Below, piece by piece: positions 52,801-58,800 of a stretch of 64,000 bases of DNA (positions within the stretch are counted from its first letter, which is position 1; every line of letters starts with the position of its first letter). The notes beneath the pieces are model-generated. The model saw only the letters and a list, made by a program, of their open reading frames with translations, searched no databases and was not told the origin of the DNA. This DNA comes from Myxocyprinus asiaticus. Taxonomy: Eukaryota; Chordata; Actinopteri; Cypriniformes; Catostomidae. The stretch spans positions 19,885,095 to 19,949,094 of the forward strand of contig NC_059374.1 in the NCBI RefSeq assembly GCF_019703515.2. The letters are read 5' to 3'. The translations under genes and the position numbers were made by a program.

Positions 52801-55800
52801 CTGAGTTGTCATGGTTCAATCCTCTACGGGCTGGCTTTGGGCTTGGCGGTGCTTCTAAAAGAGCCTTTCTCTGAAGTCTGGGACTCTCAGGCACCTTTGA
52901 CCCACTGTTGCTACTGGAATAATTGGGCAGTATGGTCCGTGGCTGAGGTATGGGTGGCTGGCTGGTGTAATTGTAGCTGGAGGACCTCACTGGAACAGGA
53001 GGAAGCGTGTGAATCTGGTCCTGACAACCACTCGGCGAGAGACTTGTGTAGCTGCCGCTGCTGGCAGCCGATGGGGATGAAAGAGGTGAGAAAGGAGGGG
53101 AGGTGTTCTCGTAACTGGAGCCCACAGACATAGCACCAGGGCTCGTTGGAGGAGAGAGAAGGAAGCGGCCACCTCCATTTAACATGGGGGATAGAGGGGA
53201 CTTGGAGATGGGCTGACCAGGGGGCTTCTTTGATTCAGAGGAAGATGGTTGAGGATCATCCATGACTAGCGAGTCCATAATGTCCTGAAGGTCCTTCTCA
53301 ATGGAACTGACAATGGCACGGTGCTCTGGACGCACTCTCTCGTTGGAAACTGGGTGGGATTCTGGCGCTCCAGACAAGTGATTCTCATTGACCAGGTTCT
53401 CAGAATCTGAAGGACCAAATAACAACCATAAGCCTGTGTCATACAAGTAGTTGACATGAAATACTTTTGGGAAGTTCCTATGTCCTACAGTGTGACATGC
53501 TATACTCTAAAACTATTTCTAAACAACATTTTGCGAATTCTTTTATAATTATTATTCATGCAGCTTTTATGGCAATATTACCTGAAAGCCTACATGTAAT
53601 ATTTTTACTTTTAAAACACATGTCACACTGCAAGACCATTTAATATTAACAAGTGAACGCAGCATTAAATGGTGAAAACCTTAAGAGAAACTGTGACCAG
53701 TCACAACACGTAAAATACACACTTCAACTTAAAATCTTGATGTTGATTATAAAAAAAAAAAGTTTATTGACATTTTAGGGGCTGTTCAGACTTATTGTGT
53801 TCTTGTGTTAAAAAAAAGCTAGATGCAGCACAATGAGTGGAACAGAATGCAGGTGTCTCAAAACGTGTTTTCAAAAGTTTAAGCTCTTTTAAACTTGACA
53901 CAGCATCTTAAAAATGTGCAACAGTCAAAGATATCGGATTAGCGATTACAACTTGAATGGATATAACAAGAAAGGCACTTAAGAGTAGGTCGATGCATTT
54001 GGCTTCCTCACCTCATCTAACCCTAATGATTATCTTCAGTATAACACCATGTACCTGCAGCTCTTTTGGCACTGCAGAGATGAATTTAATCAATTAGTCC
54101 CATTCAACTACCTCAACTTCACTGCTGCCAAACCCATATAAGATGAATGCTCAAGTAGAAATAGTGGTTTACCAAATGGAAACTCAGAGTGAAAGTCGGC
54201 CAGTTTGACAGGATAAATGTCAAATGAAAATATACCCATGCAGCTAAATCACAGGCAACTGACCATCTCTAATGTAGGCCTAACTGGTTCATCAGCTGAA
54301 AATGAGTAGGCAAAGATGTTCATTATCTAAACCACCGATATCTTATTTAACATAGTACCCACCTTGTGATAACTCTATTGAATACAATATAGATTAAATA
54401 TTGTAATGTGTAGATTGTATTGTGATGTGTAGCCTATATATTGTTTACTACAATGTGTATTTACAGAATACTCACAATTATACCCATTATACATATTGCA
54501 ATACAATGTTTTATTGTGATATAGTGAACTGTGAGTATTGTGATGAGTACAGGTCTAATTGTATTTACTGTAACTACATCTATTGTTGCATGCTGAGCAG
54601 ACTTCCAATCTGACCAAAGTACATTTCAGTACCTCACACATAAATGTGTGATATAAAATGAGATTATAATTCTGGTGAATCATAGTGGTAGCAACACCAA
54701 AGCAATGTGATTGATTCACAGGGAATACACAAACTGATCAAATGCACTGTACACTGAAAAAAGTTCATCTAAAAATGTGCTTCATGTGTAAAATCTAAAT
54801 TAACTGGTTCGATTAAAATGGAGTAATACTGAAGAGGTTCATCTTCCAAATGAATAAAATGTAAATGTAATGTTGTTAACACTATCCCAGACTATTTGGA
54901 TAGGTTATATGTATAAACAATTCAACTGATTTTAATGTTCACATGTAAAGTTATGTGTATAAGGCTCATTGAATCTCTTTCAGTCAGTCACTGAATTGAT
55001 TTCCCAACATTCAAATTTGATCATTCTTCCTTTTGTCAATCCACATCTCTCTGTCCTGATTGCGACATGCTCTCTGCTCAAACTCCTCACAAATAATGCA
55101 TTACATTCCCTTGCGTTTTTATTTATTATTATTTTATAGGCATCGTGGTTTAGAAATATGTCACAGCAGCTGTCGATGCATCTGGCACAATTACCCCTTT
55201 AAATCCTGTTGATGACGGAAAAAAGAAACTGTTTTTAAAGAAATCACTCACATGGTGTTATATTGATGATAATGACAGTACATTAAAGCTTAAATGTGAC
55301 AAGATAATACATGTCAATATAACAAGCCGCGTACAAAAGGACTATAAAAACGATGCATGTGCTTAATTCGTCCGTAAACCGATCTGACATATATAATGAG
55401 TACTTACATTTGAGGACACGTTTGTGAAAACGCTAAGCCGTTTTGTTTGTCTTATAACCCATAACAAAGCTCAGATTAAAATGTAAGGCTCCTGCATTCC
55501 GGTTCTTGAGCTAGGCCAGCAGTACCGGCCACACGGTTCCCAGACAAGAGTGAAAAACGCCGTTGAGAAATTCCAGCCGGGCTCGGTGCGCCTGGCGCCG
55601 CTACAGCACCGCTGAGTCCCCCGCCCTCCCCTGTCCACGGTGCTGATGTGACTGCTGGCTGCACGGGGCGGGGTCTGCTTTCTTAAAGCGATAGTGCACA
55701 TTTTCATCATTTACTTTGAGGTAGCTGTGGGTTTGACCTTAGCGATGCTACTTTTGTTCTCAAAATATTTCTGCTAATTAAAAAATAGGGTGACTAATTA

Positions 55801-58800
55801 TTAGATGTTATTTTTCACTAGGTAATTATACATAATAAAAAGATAATTAAGAGAATATAATATAACAGGATGAATTCAGATAAATTGGGCCACTTTTTGA
55901 CAGACATCTCAAAAGGCTAAAAGTGACTCAAAAAATATAATATAATATAATTTAATATAGCTGTGAAAACATAAAATGCACATCTTTTTGCATTACATCA
56001 CAATGACGCAACAATAAAAGACTACATGTTTATATATGAAACTCTGCTATGAGCAATATTGTAATATTATCAAGAATATCCAGCAGACTGTCAGTCTGGT
56101 GTGGGAACTACGCAGCCAGATATTTTGAGAATATGAGGGTAAGAGTGAGAGGGATAGGAGACCAGGGTGGATGGTGAGTAGGGCTGAAACGATTAGTCGA
56201 CATTATCAACAATAAAAAATTGTCGGCAAAAATTTTCGTTGTCGAATAGTCGTTTGATCTCATTTAATGTAACGTGATAACATTGAACTCTAATGATGAC
56301 ACGCGAGAGTGGCACTGCAGTTCGTGCCTGACTGAGGAGAGGAAGAAAACATCGCAAAGTATGAGGGAATTATACAAAAATACAAAATAAATAAATACAG
56401 AAGCACTCTCGTTGTGGAATGAGCGAAGCCGGAGCTCTTTAAAGGAAACACCCTGGTGTTACATCTTAAATACAGTTATATTTAATGTGTTTATTAAAGT
56501 TCAAATAATATGGAAGCAGATCATGTAAATAACTACAAACTCCGAAACTGGCATTTCTCTGTGCAGTCAGTGCCTCTTCTATGAGTTGCGCGAATATCCC
56601 AATCTAAGGGGGAGAGATTGTAACTGCACCCGGCTGATGCACACTCTGTCGCGGGGATGCTCATCCCTCGAGCGCGCACGCTTAATGCAGCTAGATTATA
56701 ACGTGATGGCTCGTGACTTATTGAATCATAATATATGTGTCACTGTGCATTTCGTGTCCTGAAGAAAATTGGCAATACACAGCTTTATTAATAAGAGACA
56801 GTTTTTTTTTTTTTTTTTTTTTTTTTTGTGAGTTAAAGATGGATTGAAGTGAACAGAAAGGTGAGAGAGGGTAGTCTTCGCCCCATTATCCACTGCAACA
56901 AAATACATTTTTGATTTGTTTTTGTTTTGGCTTATTTTCCAATATAATTATCTAAAACTCCTTTAAAACAACGTATGTTTTCTTTAGCAGCTATACTGCA
57001 GAGGAAAAATTTTTTATCTGAGAATGTTGAATATAATATTAAAAATACAAATATTTTAAAATATCTAAAAATCCTTTTAAAAAAAAAGATGCATTAACCT
57101 GAGAAGCAGCATATAAGATATTTAGACTTGCTTTTAAAGAATAGATCTTGAATACAAGTATATTTTGTCTTTAGTGCACTCGCAGAAGTATAACCAAGAG
57201 AAATAAAATACACTTATATACAAAATATCTTATATGTTGCTTCTCAAGTAAATGTATCTTGTTTTAAGGATTTTTAGACAATTTTAAAATGGAAAACAAG
57301 ACAAAAACACTTGATAACAATAGGATTTTTTTTACTGAATTAAACATAATAAAAAGTATTTTTCCCTTTAATTCAGTGAATGTAATTTAGAGGTATTTTT
57401 AAAAGATGATTTTGTCCTCTTTATTGTTAGTAAGCACATTTAATATAACCTTTTAAGTCAGGGCACAAGCTGAATAATCGGTTAAGAGCTAATGATTAAT
57501 CGTTGCAATAAACACTGAACAGTCGAATAATCGTTCTAATAATCGGTAGAGTAATCGATTATCAAAATAATCGTTAGTTGCAGCCCTAGTGGTGAGATAA
57601 ACATAGATTTGGTAAAATATATCCCTCAACGTTAAATAAGCAAACTGTGGCCAACAAAGCTGTCTGGACTGGAAATAAGATGGATGAGGAAATATCTCAG
57701 GCACAGAAAAAGTCTGTGTGTGTGTGTATATATGTGTCTTTTCCTCTTTAAATCCACAGTCTGTAAACAAATATCAGATGCCAAAAGCACATAGACAGCC
57801 TAATCAGACCCAAATGCTTTTATATATTAAGAAACAAAGGGACTAATCCTATATGCATAATATATATTTATTTAATTCCTAAATTTTAGCTCAATAATTT
57901 TAGACACAAATGCACAGAAATTTACACAAAATTTACACACAGGGAGAAAAATGCAAATATATGCAGTGAGGGAAAGCATGCTTGTTGCCATAAGAACCTC
58001 TTTTAGGCAGAGAGAATTAATTACAAACTTGGGAAACGCATTCCACCAGCTGTGTTTATGTACTATACTTGTCCTTTTCTGCCACATTGCAGGCAAAGTC
58101 AGGAAAACAGCCCAATACATATTGTAAATGCTCTGTTTAAACATTTGCTGCTGTTTAGTGCTGAGAGTGGGAGTGGAAGATGTAGAGCACTCTGTCAAGA
58201 GACCCATAGGAATAAGCTGCTCATAAAAGTTGCATGGTGCAATTCAGGATCCAGGCAAGCTTGTGTTGCCAACAGTTAGAAACAGAAACACAGTTAGGCC
58301 CAGCTGAAGGCCGGCACATGTGCCACTGAAACAGACTGCACCATTCAGCCATGTGGCAACAACCTCTAGGACCAGCTCTGTCACAATAACTTATTTTAAA
58401 AGAGACACAGAGCTCATTTCACGAAGTGCTTGCAGAACATACATTGTTTTTTGTGTTTAAAACATGATACATAGGTGATGTTTTAAATGAAGAGTTTACC
58501 CAAAAATTCTGTCATTATTTACCTTTATGCTGTTTCAAACTCGACAGTCCTCGATAGTGACCACGAGCGGTGAAGCTCCAAAATGGACAAATAAAGCACT
58601 ATGAATCACCAGAAGATAGTCCATATGACTCATACACCATATTCATACACCAAGTCTTCTAAAACCATTAGATTTGTGAGATGAACAGACCGGAATTTAA
58701 GTCATTATTCACTGATAATCTCCACCTCGGCTGCAATTTGCAGCTCTCAAGTCATATATGGTGTAAGCTTTATGACATGACATTTGGTTAGGCAGTCTGG

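Noticed and set aside
52200..53133. Plus-strand open frames opposite the large phldb1 exon
   Set aside because: Shadows of a GC-rich coding exon; no independent evidence.
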